DNA of 64,000 nucleotides, from contig NZ_LWQU01000130.1 in the NCBI RefSeq assembly GCF_001650635.1, positions 1 through 64,000 on the forward strand. Reading direction: 5' to 3'. The first letter of the stretch is position 1. Every line of letters begins with the position of its first letter. The DNA is from Magnetospirillum moscoviense (lineage in GTDB: Bacteria > Pseudomonadota > Alphaproteobacteria > Rhodospirillales > Magnetospirillaceae). Positions 55,920 to 64,000 of this stretch are shown here, piece by piece. Position numbers and translations under genes: made by a program. The notes under the pieces were generated by a model. It was given only the letters and a program-made list of their open reading frames with translations, ran no database searches and was not told the origin of the DNA.

Positions 55920-57680
55920 ATGACCAGCTATACCGCGCCCCTGGCCGACATCCGTTTCGTGCTGAATTCGCTGGCCGGGCTGGCCGACATCACCGCCCTG
56001 CCCGGCTTCGAGGATGCCAGCCCCGACCTGACCGACAGCATCCTGGAAGAAGCGGCCAAGATCGCCGCCGGCACCATCGCCCCCCTGAACCGGGTGGGCG
56101 ACCTGGAAGGGGCGCATCTGAAGGACGGCAAGGTCAGCCTGCCCGAGGGCTGGCGCCAGGCCTGGGACGTGCTGGTCGAGGGCGGCTGGAACGGCCTGGC
56201 CTTCCCGGCCGAGTTCGGGGGCATGGGCCTGCCCAACCTACTGAACGTCGCCGTGCAGGAAATGTGGCATTCGGCCAACATGGCCTTCGCCCTGTGCCCG
56301 ATGCTGACGCAAGGGACGGTCAACGCCATCGCCGGCTACGGCTCGGACGACCAGAAGGCGACCTATCTGCCCAAGCTGGTCAGCGGCGAGTGGACCGGCA
56401 CCATGAACCTGACCGAGCCGGCCGCCGGCTCGGACCTGGCCGCCATCCGCACCCGCGCCGTGCCGGCCGAGGACGGCAGCTTCCGCCTGTTCGGCCAGAA
56501 GATCTTCATCACCTATGGCGACCACGAGATGGCGGAAAACATCGTCCATCTGGTGCTGGCCCGCCTGCCCGACGCGCCCCCGGGGGTCAAGGGCATCTCG
56601 CTGTTCATCGTGCCGAAATTCCTGGTGGGGGCCGACGGCGCGCTGGGGGCCAGGAACGACGTCGCCTGCGCCTCGTTGGAACACAAGCTGGGCATCCATG
56701 CCAGCCCGACGGCGGTGATGGCCTTCGGCGAGAACCAGGGCGCCGTCGGCACCCTGGTCGGCCAGGCCAATCGCGGCCTGGAATACATGTTCGCCATGAT
56801 GAACCACGCCCGCCAATCGGTCGGGCTGCAGGGCCTGTCCATCGCCGAGCGGGCCTATCAGCAGGCGCTGACCTATGCGCGTGAGCGCATTCAGGGCCGC
56901 CCGGTCGGCTGGAATGGCGAGGACCGCACCGGCATCGTCAACCATCCCGACGTGCGCCGCACCCTGATGGACATGAAGTGCCGCATCGAGGCAATGCGCG
57001 GCCTGATCTACAAGGCGGCCGCCGCGGTGGACATCGCCCACCATCACCCCGATGCCACCCGCCGGGCCGAAGCCCAGCTGCTGGCCGACCTGCTGACCCC
57101 GCTGGTCAAGGGCTGGTCGACCGAAATCGGCAATTTCGTCGCCTCGGCCGGCGTTCAGGTCCATGGCGGCATGGGCTTCATCGAGGAAACCGGCGCCGCC
57201 CAGCATTTCCGCGACGCCCGCATCACCACCATCTATGAAGGCACCACCGCCATCCAGGCCAACGATCTGGTGCTGCGCAAGACCTTGCGCGATGGCGGCG
57301 CCGCCATCGACGGATTGCTGGCCGACATCGCCGCCACCGCGGACCGGTTGACGGCGCACGATGCGGCCCTGGCCGCCCGTCTGGGCGCCGCCACCCAGGC
57401 GGCCAAGGGATCGGTCCGCTGCCTGGTCGGGCTGCCCCAGCGCGAGGCGGCGGCGGTGGCGGTGCCGTTCCTGGAATTGATGGGCACCCTGGTCGGCGGC
57501 CAGATGATGGCCGAGCAATTGATCGCCGCCCAAGCCGCGCCATCCGACCGTTTCCTGGCCGCCAAATCCGTCACCGCCCGCTTCTATGGCGAGCACGTGC
57601 TGACGCGGATCGATGGCCTAGCCCAGCTGATCCAGGCCGGCGCCGGTCTGGTGATGGCGCTGGACGAGGATCTCCTTTAA
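55920..57680 (+). CDS. acyl-CoA dehydrogenase (DmdC-like)
   Basis: A 586-residue flavoprotein of the longer acyl-CoA dehydrogenase branch that includes DmdC and FadE-type proteins. Motifs: MNLTEPAAGSDLAAI (about 161-175) FAD/substrate segment, KIFITYGDHEM and a C-terminal VQVHGGMGFIEETGAAQHFRDARI region (shown as HGGMGFIEETG) that supplies the flavin contacts and catalytic base region. The start at 55920 is supported by codon usage; the ribosome-binding site is weak. It follows the ligase, and its transcript ends at the terminator at 57761-57799. Confidence 0.92.
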   Translation: MTSYTAPLADIRFVLNSLAGLADITALPGFEDASPDLTDSILEEAAKIAAGTIAPLNRVGDLEGAHLKDGKVSLPEGWRQAWDVLVEGGWNGLAFPAEFGGMGLPNLLNVAVQEMWHSANMAFALCPMLTQGTVNAIAGYGSDDQKATYLPKLVSGEWTGTMNLTEPAAGSDLAAIRTRAVPAEDGSFRLFGQKIFITYGDHEMAENIVHLVLARLPDAPPGVKGISLFIVPKFLVGADGALGARNDVACASLEHKLGIHASPTAVMAFGENQGAVGTLVGQANRGLEYMFAMMNHARQSVGLQGLSIAERAYQQALTYARERIQGRPVGWNGEDRTGIVNHPDVRRTLMDMKCRIEAMRGLIYKAAAAVDIAHHHPDATRRAEAQLLADLLTPLVKGWSTEIGNFVASAGVQVHGGMGFIEETGAAQHFRDARITTIYEGTTAIQANDLVLRKTLRDGGAAIDGLLADIAATADRLTAHDAALAARLGAATQAAKGSVRCLVGLPQREAAAVAVPFLELMGTLVGGQMMAEQLIAAQAAPSDRFLAAKSVTARFYGEHVLTRIDGLAQLIQAGAGLVMALDEDLL

Positions 57681-57760
57681 CCGGCGGGCTCCCGGTTTGG
57701 CGCCGTCCCTCCCCAGGCGGCGTCGGCGAAGATGTCTCCCTTCACGAGAGCCACACCTGA

Positions 57761-57799
57761 AAAAGGGCCGGACGTCCCAGACGCCCGGCCCTCTTTTTT
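57761..57799 (+). terminator. intrinsic terminator after the acyl-CoA genes
   Basis: A GC-rich stem AGGGCCGG / CCCGGCCCT with a short loop is followed by a T6 run (CTTTTTTG). It is 80 bases after the acyl-CoA dehydrogenase stop and well placed to end that transcript. Confidence 0.85.
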
Positions 57800-57867
57800 G
57801 TTCGGACTGCTTTGACCTATAGCGTGATGCGCATAATGTGCATCACGCCAGCCGCCATTGCGGCGGC

Positions 57868-57966
57868 GGCCACTGCGCCCGCCCCGAGGTGATGGACTGG
57901 TGCGACGCGCACGGCATCGACTATGTCTTCGGCCTGCCGGGCAACGCCGTGCTGGCTCGTGCCGGG
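57868..57966 (+). pseudogene. IS1380-family transposase relic
   Basis: The frame from about 57874 reads CARPEVMDWCDAHGIDYVFG followed by LPGNAVLAR. This matches the IS1380-type transposase block with MxWCExNGVDYVFGLARNARL-like wording. Only about 30 codons survive, with no upstream or downstream body in frame. The 455-base gap between 57681 and 58135 otherwise holds only the terminator and AT-rich sequence. Confidence 0.65.
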
Positions 57967-58135
57967 GACAACGCCGCCAATGACGGGGCGGATGGACCGC
58001 CTATCTGGGAAATGTCGAATAATTACTATCGGGCATGGTTTGTGTTGGTTAAAGTCCTCTAATGACGCAGTAATGTTTGAAGCCGGAATGTATGAATTTG
58101 ACATGCCTCCCCGGGTATGATTACCATTTATTTAC

Positions 58136-58279
58136 ATGTTCAACCCTGGGGGATCGGTGGACAAGGCGATTGATGGCGCTCTGCCCTGGATTTTCGCCGC
58201 ATGGGCGGTCGTGACACTGGGAACCCTGGCGGGCCTGGGGTATCGCTCGGCCCTGGCTGCAATCCTATGCGCCGCCTGA
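58136..58279 (+). CDS. possible 47-residue membrane ORF
   Basis: A short frame MFNPGGSVDKAIDGALPW with a hydrophobic stretch (about residues 17-45) and a stop at 58277-58279. It overlaps the GGDEF start by 13 bases. No ribosome-binding site is evident. It may be a small coupled membrane protein or chance. Confidence 0.25.
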   Translation: MFNPGGSVDKAIDGALPWIFAAWAVVTLGTLAGLGYRSALAAILCAA

Positions 58280-59886
58280 TCCATCCCTTCCGCCTGGAAG
58301 CCACGTACGACGATCGCCTGCTGCCGTATCGCCAGCAGGCCGACCGCATCATGCTGGGCATGTGCGTGTTCCTGTTGGCCGTCTGCGCGGCGATCGCACC
58401 CTATAACCAAACCTGGGGATCGTGGCTGTTGATCGGCGTGCCGACGCTGCTTGTCGGGGGATTATTGACCTGGCGGGCGGCGGGCAGCCTGCTGACCCGG
58501 CTGTTCATGGCCTGCGCCTTCATGGCCTTTACAGGGCTGATCATCCACCAGACCGGCGGCGACATCGAAGCCCATTTCTCGGCTTTCGGCCTGATCGGCG
58601 TGCTTCTCTACTACCGGGACTGGCGCACGGTGGCGGCGGCGACGGTATTCATCTATTTCCACCATCTTCTGGTCGGGCTGGCGCAAAGCCTTGGAGCGCC
58701 GGTGTTCGTGTTCGACACCCAAGCCTTCTGGTCCACCTTCGCGCTGCACGTCGCCTATTTCCTGCCCTTCGTGGCGATGATGGGCTACCTGTCGATTGCC
58801 CTGCGGCGCGAGGGATACGAGAACCGGCTGGTCATTGAGATGGCCCAGAAGATCGCGGCCGGAGACCTGGCCCACCAGGTCGCGGTCGAGGACGGCTCGG
58901 TGGTGACACACGGGCTGCTGCGGGCGGTGCGCATCATGCACGACCGCATCCTAGACATTCTGGCCTCGATTCCCACCCCCACCATGGTGGTGCGCCTGGA
59001 CAGCGAGCGGGTCGTCAACATCAATGCTGCCTGGCTTCGCACCTTCGGCACCGCCGATGCCAGGCCGGAGGGAACCATCGGCGCGGCCGTCCGGGATTTG
59101 GGGATCTGGGAACGGGCCGGCGACTGGGAGAGGGTGCGCGATGCCGCTTCCAACGCGCCGGTCTCGCTGGTCTTTCTCGCCCGGGCGCTGGCGGACCAGG
59201 AGTGCCACCGGCAGGTCGAAGTGTCCACCATCCTCTACGAGGCCTCGGAAATCCGGCTTCTGATCGTCGTCGCCGAGGACGTCACCCTGCGCCGCAAGGC
59301 CGAGCAGCGGATGCGTGACCTCGCCTATCGCGACATGCTGACCGGGCTTGCCAACCGTGCCGCCCTGCACGACTCGCTGGCGGTGGCACTGGATGGCCTG
59401 CACCGGCACGACCGCCCGTTCACCCTGATCTTGCTGGATCTGGACGGCTTCAAGCCGGTCAATGACACCTACGGACATGACGCGGGCGACGAGGTGCTGG
59501 TCATTATCGCCGACCGGCTGCAGCGCCTGTTCCGCAGCAATGACGTGGTCGCCCGCCTGGGCGGTGACGAGTTCGTCGCGATTCTGACCGAGGACGGTGA
59601 CCTCGCCCACGCCCAGGTCGTCGCAGAACGCGTCATCGAGGCCATCGAACGCCCCATCGCCTTGCGCACCGCTAACACGGTGACGATCTCAGCCAGCGTG
59701 GGGATCGCCATTGCCGACACCGCCGCGGCGCCGGGCGACGCGGACGCCCTGCTGAAGCAGGCCGACCTCGCCGTCTATGAAGCCAAGCGACGCGGCAAGG
59801 GCTGTGCGGTCATTCATGACCCGAAGATCGCCGATGGCTGGCGGGCGCACCAGGGGGCTCTGGAAGTCCGGCCATCGGTGAACTAG
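58267..59886 (+). CDS. membrane diguanylate cyclase with PAS and GGDEF domains
   Basis: About 539 residues from ATG 58267; the frame is open to 58201. Five or six membrane segments (about 25-180) include a GGDIEAHFSAFG/LLYYRDWR segment and a following HH pair, a pattern known from membrane sensors fused to MCP and GGDEF outputs. A PAS-like region (about 230-345) and a GGDEF domain follow, with GGDEF intact and an RSND inhibitory site, so it should make c-di-GMP. The TAG stop is the first three bases of the 120-bp element. Flanking relics suggest it arrived or was rearranged with mobile DNA. Confidence 0.88.
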   Translation: MRRLIHPFRLEATYDDRLLPYRQQADRIMLGMCVFLLAVCAAIAPYNQTWGSWLLIGVPTLLVGGLLTWRAAGSLLTRLFMACAFMAFTGLIIHQTGGDIEAHFSAFGLIGVLLYYRDWRTVAAATVFIYFHHLLVGLAQSLGAPVFVFDTQAFWSTFALHVAYFLPFVAMMGYLSIALRREGYENRLVIEMAQKIAAGDLAHQVAVEDGSVVTHGLLRAVRIMHDRILDILASIPTPTMVVRLDSERVVNINAAWLRTFGTADARPEGTIGAAVRDLGIWERAGDWERVRDAASNAPVSLVFLARALADQECHRQVEVSTILYEASEIRLLIVVAEDVTLRRKAEQRMRDLAYRDMLTGLANRAALHDSLAVALDGLHRHDRPFTLILLDLDGFKPVNDTYGHDAGDEVLVIIADRLQRLFRSNDVVARLGGDEFVAILTEDGDLAHAQVVAERVIEAIERPIALRTANTVTISASVGIAIADTAAAPGDADALLKQADLAVYEAKRRGKGCAVIHDPKIADGWRAHQGALEVRPSVN

Positions 59887-60003
59887 TGTCCTGCCCCAGA
59901 AATTCGCAAGTGAATTTCTGGGATGAGCAGGCCACTAATCTGTTGAATTGTGTGGTGATTCCGATGTCCGCATTTTGATGCGAACTTCGGAATCACCACA
60001 CTA
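59884..60003 (+). repeat. 120-bp two-hairpin dispersed element, copy 2
   Basis: It begins TAGTGTCCTGC and ends CACCACACTA. The first half folds with GCAGGCCACTA (near 59927-59937), with an inner AGAAATTC / GAATTTCT stem. The second half is GTGTGGTGATTCCGA paired exactly with TCGGAATCACCACAC, with an inner CGCAT/ATGCG stem. TA at both ends suggests a TA target duplication. Its TAG is the GGDEF gene's stop. Copy 1 is at 2237-2355, inverted. Confidence 0.85.
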
Positions 60004-60033
60004 GGGCGCACTCAATTAAGGGATTCCCAGTGA

Positions 60034-60273
60034 GCCCGCGACTGGCTTGCCGAACGCGGCTGCGAAGCCGTTATCCCGCCAAACCCGACACGGCAGAATC
60101 CCCACGCCTACGACCGCATCGTCTACGGCAGACGTAACTTGGTCGAACGCATGTTCTGCCGTCTGAAGGACTTCCGAAGGATCGCCACCGGTTACGACAA
60201 ACGCGCGGACACGTTCCTCTCGGCCGTCTTCCGCGTCGTTGCACGCGTATGGTGGCTCAATCGCGTCCGGACC
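60034..60273 (+). pseudogene. IS5-family transposase 3-prime relic
   Basis: Frame reads RDWLAERGCEAVIPPNP, then YDRIVYGRRNLVERMFCRLK and FRRIATGYDKRADTFLSAV. This is the C-terminal part of an IS5-type transposase, including the E of the DDE triad in the NLVERMFCRLK block. An in-frame TGA at 60031 and the absence of the N-terminal half show it is a relic. It abuts the Usp gene end and accounts for the sequence between 60004 and 60273. Confidence 0.85.
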
Positions 60274-61083
60274 TTAATGGCTCATCAACACCGGCAGGGT
60301 CATGTGCTTGAGGATGTGGCGGGTGCCGCCGCCCTTGAAGAAGGGCAAGCCCTCGCCGCTCAGCGCGCCCATCACCAACAGATCGGCGCCCTGGTCGCAG
60401 GCCCGGGACAGCAGCAGGTCCATCACCCCGATATCGTCGCCGGCCAGCACCTCGCGGGTCACCTTGGCGCCGTGGCGGGCCAGATGGTCGGTGATGGACA
60501 AGGGCGGCAGGCCGGCCGCCGGTACCGCCGCCTCGCCCCGGCGCACCGACACCACCTCGACCACATCGGCACCTTCCAGCAGGGCCATCGCATCATTCAA
60601 GGCCCGGGCCGCCTCGCGGCCGCCGTTCCATGCCACCAGCGCATTCGAGCCGATGGTCGGATAGTCGCCCACCGACGGCAGGATCAGAACCGGCCGACCC
60701 GATTGCACCACCACCTGCTCGATCAATTGCTCGGGCGCGTTCTTGCCGTCGTGATGCTGGCCCAGGATGGTGAGGTCGTGGAAACGGGCGCATACGGCGG
60801 TCTCGGCCAGAACGTGCGACGGTTCGCCATGGGCCAGCCGCCACCAGCGGCTGTCCAGGCCCGATCCAGCCAGGCACTCGGCGAACTGACGCTCGGACTG
60901 GGCGGCCGCCGCCTCGAAGGCATCGGAGCCGCGATGGGCCACCATCGCCAGTCCCTGATGCTCGAGCCGGGCGAACAGGCCGGTCAGACGGCCGCCGAAC
61001 CGCTTGGTCAGCACCATCGCCGCCTTGATGCGCAAGGAATCGCGCTCGCCGCCGTCCAGATGGACCAGGATGTCCTTGAACAT
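60274..61083 (-). CDS. universal stress protein family (UspA), tandem domain
   Basis: A 269-residue protein with two Usp domains in tandem. Domain 1 starts MFKDILVHLDGG (residues 1-12); domain 2 (about 150-269) has ALVAWNGGREAARAL and the ATP-motif-like LLVMGALSGEGLPFFKGGGTRHIL, shown as MGALSGEG. GGAGAA precedes the ATG. It is just downstream of livM, separated by 20 bases. The C-terminus ends at TAA adjoining the transposase relic. Confidence 0.9.
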   Translation of the reverse strand: MFKDILVHLDGGERDSLRIKAAMVLTKRFGGRLTGLFARLEHQGLAMVAHRGSDAFEAAAAQSERQFAECLAGSGLDSRWWRLAHGEPSHVLAETAVCARFHDLTILGQHHDGKNAPEQLIEQVVVQSGRPVLILPSVGDYPTIGSNALVAWNGGREAARALNDAMALLEGADVVEVVSVRRGEAAVPAAGLPPLSITDHLARHGAKVTREVLAGDDIGVMDLLLSRACDQGADLLVMGALSGEGLPFFKGGGTRHILKHMTLPVLMSH

Positions 61084-61103
61084 GGTTGTTTCTCCGAATG
61101 GGA

Positions 61104-62087
61104 TCAGGCGTCGATGCCGCGCTTCTTCAGCCAAGGCGCGAAGACGCCAACGATACCGGCCCTGAAGGCCAGGACGCAGATGACGAAGATGATGCCCTGG
61201 ATGATGGTCACCCACGACCCGGCGGTGGCGAAGTAGTTCTGGATGGTCACCACCAGGAAGGCGCCGGCGGTCGGCCCCAGCACGGTGCCGACGCCGCCCA
61301 ACAGGGTCATCAGCACCACCTCGCCCGAGGCGTGCCAATGGACGTCGGCCAGCGAGGCCAGCTGGAACACCAGGCTTTTGGTCGATCCGGCCAGCCCGGC
61401 CAGGCCCGCCGAGATGACGAAGGCCACCAGCTTGTAGCGTTCCACCTGATAGCCCAGCGAGATGGCGCGCGGCTCGTTGTCGCGGATGGCCTTCAGGACC
61501 TGGCCGAACGGCGAATGCACCACCCGGTACAGGAAGAACACGCCGATCAGGAAGATCGCCAGCACGAAGTAATACATGTTCATGGTGTCGTTCAGGTCGA
61601 TCAGCCCGAACAGATGGCCGCGCGGCACGCCCTGGATGCCGTCCTCGCCATGGGTGAACGGGGCCTGCAATGCCACGAAGAACATCAACTGCGACAAAGC
61701 CAGGGTGATCATGGCGAAATAGATGCCCTGGCGGCGGATGGCCAGCCAGCCGACCACCGCACCCAGGCCGGCCGCGCACAAAGTGCCCAGCAAGATGGCC
61801 AGTTCCGGGGTCAGGCCCCATTCCTTGGCGGCATGGGCGGTGATATAGGCCGACCAGCCGAAGAACATCGCATGGCCGAACGACAACAGGCCGACATAGC
61901 CCAAGAGCAGGTTGAAGGCGGCGGCGAACAGGGCGAAGCACAGCCCCTTCATCAGGAACACCGGATAGACGGCGAAGGGGGCGGCCAGGGCCACGATCAG
62001 CAGCACCGCCACGAACAGCGACTGGCGCTTGGAAGAGGCGGCGACGGTGGGCGCCTGAACCGCCAGGGAAACCGGGGAATGGGTCAT
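61104..62087 (-). CDS. livM: branched-chain amino acid-type ABC permease, LivM
   Basis: A 327-residue inner-membrane permease with about ten membrane segments. FNLLLGYVGLLSFGHAMFFG (about residues 58-77, cut here to LLSFGHAMFFG) and GGVGTVLGPTAGA (about 270) are family blocks. It starts four bases after the livH stop. Together with LivH it forms the membrane channel for amino acids, urea or related compounds. No ATP-binding gene is in the window; they may be beyond the right edge or absent. Confidence 0.92.
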   Translation of the reverse strand: MTHSPVSLAVQAPTVAASSKRQSLFVAVLLIVALAAPFAVYPVFLMKGLCFALFAAAFNLLLGYVGLLSFGHAMFFGWSAYITAHAAKEWGLTPELAILLGTLCAAGLGAVVGWLAIRRQGIYFAMITLALSQLMFFVALQAPFTHGEDGIQGVPRGHLFGLIDLNDTMNMYYFVLAIFLIGVFFLYRVVHSPFGQVLKAIRDNEPRAISLGYQVERYKLVAFVISAGLAGLAGSTKSLVFQLASLADVHWHASGEVVLMTLLGGVGTVLGPTAGAFLVVTIQNYFATAGSWVTIIQGIIFVICVLAFRAGIVGVFAPWLKKRGIDA

Positions 62088-62091
62088 GGCG

Positions 62092-62979
62092 TCACGCTCC
62101 CTTGCCGAACAGGCCGGCGGGCTTGATCAGCAGCACCACCACCATCACCATGAAGATGACCGTGCTGGCCGCTTCCGGGTAGATCACCTTGGTCAGGCCT
62201 TCCAGCATGCCCAGCATGAAGCCGGTCACCACCGAGCCCAGGATCGAGCCCATGCCGCCGATCACCACCACGGCGAACACCACGATGATCAGGTTCGAGC
62301 CCATCAGCGGGTTGACCGAATAGATGGGTGCTGCCAGCACGCCGGCGATGCCGGCCAGGGCCACGCCGAAGCCGTAGGTCAGGGTGATCATCACCGGCAC
62401 GTTGATGCCGAAGGCCTGGACCAGGGCGGGGTTCTCGGTGGCGGCGCGCAAATAGGCGCCCAGCTTGGTCTTCTCGATCAGCAGCCAGGTGCCCAGGCAC
62501 AGCACCAGCGAGGCCACCACCACCCAGGCGCGATAGATCGGCAGATACATGAATCCCAGATTCCAGCCGCCGGCCAGTTCCTTCGGCACCGCATAGGGCA
62601 TGCCGGAAATGCCGTAAAGCTGGCGGAAGATGCCTTCGATGATCAGGGCCAGGCCGAAGGTCAGCAGCAGGCCGTACAGATGGTCCAGCTTGTAAAGCCT
62701 GGAAAGCATGGTCCGTTCGAGGACGATGCCGAAGGCGGCCACCGCCACCGGCGCCAGCACCAGGGCGACCCAGTAATTGGCCCCCAGATAGGTCAGCGCC
62801 AGCCAGGCGACGAAGGCTCCCATCATGTATTGGGCGCCGTGCGAGAAATTGATGATGTTGAGCAGGCCGAAAATCAGCGCCAACCCCAGGCTGAGCATGG
62901 CGTAAAAGGCACCGTTGATCAGTCCGAGCAGCAATTGCCCGAACAAGGCGGCGGTGGGGATGCCGAACAGGGTCATCAT
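62092..62979 (-). CDS. livH: branched-chain amino acid-type ABC permease, LivH
   Basis: A 295-residue inner-membrane permease with about eight segments. The N-terminal GLINGAFYAMLSLGLALIFGLLNIINFSHG region (shown as GLALIFGLLNIINFSHG) is diagnostic of LivH. The start is ATG at 62979 or 62976. It follows the binding-protein gene by about 78 bases and shares its operon. Confidence 0.92.
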   Translation of the reverse strand: MMTLFGIPTAALFGQLLLGLINGAFYAMLSLGLALIFGLLNIINFSHGAQYMMGAFVAWLALTYLGANYWVALVLAPVAVAAFGIVLERTMLSRLYKLDHLYGLLLTFGLALIIEGIFRQLYGISGMPYAVPKELAGGWNLGFMYLPIYRAWVVVASLVLCLGTWLLIEKTKLGAYLRAATENPALVQAFGINVPVMITLTYGFGVALAGIAGVLAAPIYSVNPLMGSNLIIVVFAVVVIGGMGSILGSVVTGFMLGMLEGLTKVIYPEAASTVIFMVMVVVLLIKPAGLFGKGA

Positions 62980-63057
62980 GGCTATCGGGCCTCGCTTGGG
63001 CGGGTTCCGCCCGGGACGGTGCGCCTTGATCGCGCCCCGCCCCGGCCGGACGTCAAC

Positions 63058-64000
63058 TTACTTCTTCACCAGATCGCACTTGCTGTCGGCCAGCGGCTGA
63101 TAGGCCTCGTCGCCGGGGATGGTGCGGGTGATCTTGTAGTAATCCCAGGGGCCCTTCGATTCGGCCGGCTTCTTGACCTGGGCCAGATACATGTCGTGGA
63201 CCATGCGGCCGTCGGCGCGGATCTTGCCGTTCTTGGCGAAGCCGCTGGCATCCTTGATGGGCAGGGCGCGCATCTGGTCGGCGACCTTCATGCCGTCGTC
63301 GGTCTTGGCGGCGGCCAGACCCTTCAGGTAATGGATCACCGACGAATAGGTGCCGGCATGGACCATCGACGGCATCTTGCCGTCCATCTTGGCCGACCAG
63401 CGCTTGGACCAGGCGCGGGTCTCGTCGTCCATGTCCCAGTAATAGCCGGTGGTCATCATCATGCCCTGGGCGGTGTCCAGCCCCAGCGAGTGGATGTCGG
63501 TGATGAACACCAGCAGGCCGGCCAGCGACTGGCCGCCCTGGGTGATGCCGAATTCCTTGGCCTGCTTGATGGAATTGATGGTGTCGGCGCCGGCATTGGC
63601 CAGGCCGATGATCTGGGCACCCGAGCTTTGCGCCTGCAAAAGGAAGGACGAGAAATCCGAATTGGGGAAGGGATGGCGCACCGCGCCCTTGATCTCGCCG
63701 CCATTGGCCTTGACCACGCGCTCGGTCTGGGCCTGCAGATCGTGGCCGAAGGCGTAGTCGGCGGTCAGGAAGTACCACGACTTGCCGCCATTCTTGACCA
63801 CCGCGTTGGCGGTGCCGTTGGCCAGCGCCGCGGTGTCGTAGGTCCAGTGGAAGCCGGTGGGCGAGCACTTGGCGTTGGTCAGCGCGGTCGAGGCCGCCCC
63901 CGACACCAGGTCGATCTTGCCCTTTTCCTTCGACACCTCGCGCACCGCCACGGCGGCCGCGGTGGTCACCAGTTCGGCGATGGCATCGACCTGCTCGGTG
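63058..64000 (-). CDS. ABC substrate-binding protein, Liv type, truncated at the window edge
   Basis: Only the C-terminal 313 codons are inside; the frame is open to the edge, so the start and signal peptide are beyond 64000. The visible part is a type I periplasmic binding fold with FLTADYAFGHDLQAQ and GLANAGADTINSIKQA. Sequence fits amino-acid / amide-binding proteins of the LivJ family. It precedes livH and livM and would deliver the substrate to them. Confidence 0.9.
   Translation of the reverse strand, partial: TEQVDAIAELVTTAAAVAVREVSKEKGKIDLVSGAASTALTNAKCSPTGFHWTYDTAALANGTANAVVKNGGKSWYFLTADYAFGHDLQAQTERVVKANGGEIKGAVRHPFPNSDFSSFLLQAQSSGAQIIGLANAGADTINSIKQAKEFGITQGGQSLAGLLVFITDIHSLGLDTAQGMMMTTGYYWDMDDETRAWSKRWSAKMDGKMPSMVHAGTYSSVIHYLKGLAAAKTDDGMKVADQMRALPIKDASGFAKNGKIRADGRMVHDMYLAQVKKPAESKGPWDYYKITRTIPGDEAYQPLADSKCDLVKK

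Noticed and set aside
60139-61236. Plus-strand ORF of 365 codons
   Set aside because: Only its first ~45 codons are the IS5 relic; the rest is antisense to the Usp gene.

Overview
This is a GC-rich, densely coded chromosomal window from an alphaproteobacterium. The closest feel is Rhodospirillales (Magnetospirillum or a relative). That is inferred from gene content and codon style: a fused indolepyruvate:ferredoxin oxidoreductase, a phenylacetate-CoA ligase cluster, a sulfhydrogenase-type NiFe hydrogenase, many chemotaxis and GGDEF proteins, and DUF1476 and DUF1127 proteins. No rRNA, tRNA or CRISPR array was seen.

Layout. 1-3.2 kb: a MITE-like repeat, then a minus-strand sensory operon (STAS, Aer-type PAS, MCP without a sensor domain, small membrane protein) split by a 120-bp two-hairpin element. 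3.3-11.6 kb: oligoendopeptidase F, a long-chain acyl-CoA synthetase, a UDP-glucuronate 4-epimerase-like enzyme, and the fused indolepyruvate:ferredoxin oxidoreductase with an FNR-like box upstream. 11.6-18.7 kb: a FecR/RTX secreted protein divergent from a 1209-residue TPR / glycosyltransferase / methyltransferase protein. 18.7-24.3 kb: REP hairpins, a DUF1127 protein, a Rid-family protein, a membrane GGDEF cyclase, and paaI-paaJ-paaK. 24.3-27.4 kb: an accessory patch with a long palindrome, an orphan HigA-like antitoxin, a RAYT transposase relic with tandem repeats, two unknown ORFs joined across a G10 tract, a GAF-domain protein and a very strong hairpin. 27.4-34.3 kb: DinJ/YafQ, an RND efflux pair, a small zinc-ribbon-like protein, a LysE exporter, ParDE and a VOC protein.

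34.4-39.5 kb: a minus-strand group-3b-type NiFe hydrogenase operon (hydB, a cyclic-nucleotide-binding-fold gene, hydG, hydD, hydA) followed by a DUF1476 (ATPase zeta-like) gene. 39.6-50.4 kb: a complete type I secretion operon (TolC, ABC ATPase, HlyD adaptor) with its probable cargo, a ~2000-residue FecR/LamG/RTX adhesin. 50.6-57.7 kb: a Cache/PAS hybrid histidine kinase overlapping an OmpR-type regulator, then an acyl-CoA ligase and acyl-CoA dehydrogenase pair ending at a clear intrinsic terminator. 57.8-60.3 kb: a membrane GGDEF gene between two transposase relics (IS1380-like and IS5-like), with the second copy of the 120-bp element. 60.3-64.0 kb: a UspA-type protein and a branched-chain amino-acid-type ABC transporter (LivM, LivH, truncated binding protein).

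The genes suggest a metabolically flexible, oxygen-sensing bacterium using arylpyruvates, phenylacetate and fatty acids, with soluble hydrogenase redox balancing and c-di-GMP / RTX-adhesin surface lifestyle control. The most notable non-genic signals are the 120-bp element, whose first three bases serve as the upstream gene's stop codon at both sites, the G10 tract joining two ORFs by a -1 shift, and the RAYT-type repeats bracketing the 24.9-27.2 kb patch in inverted orientation.
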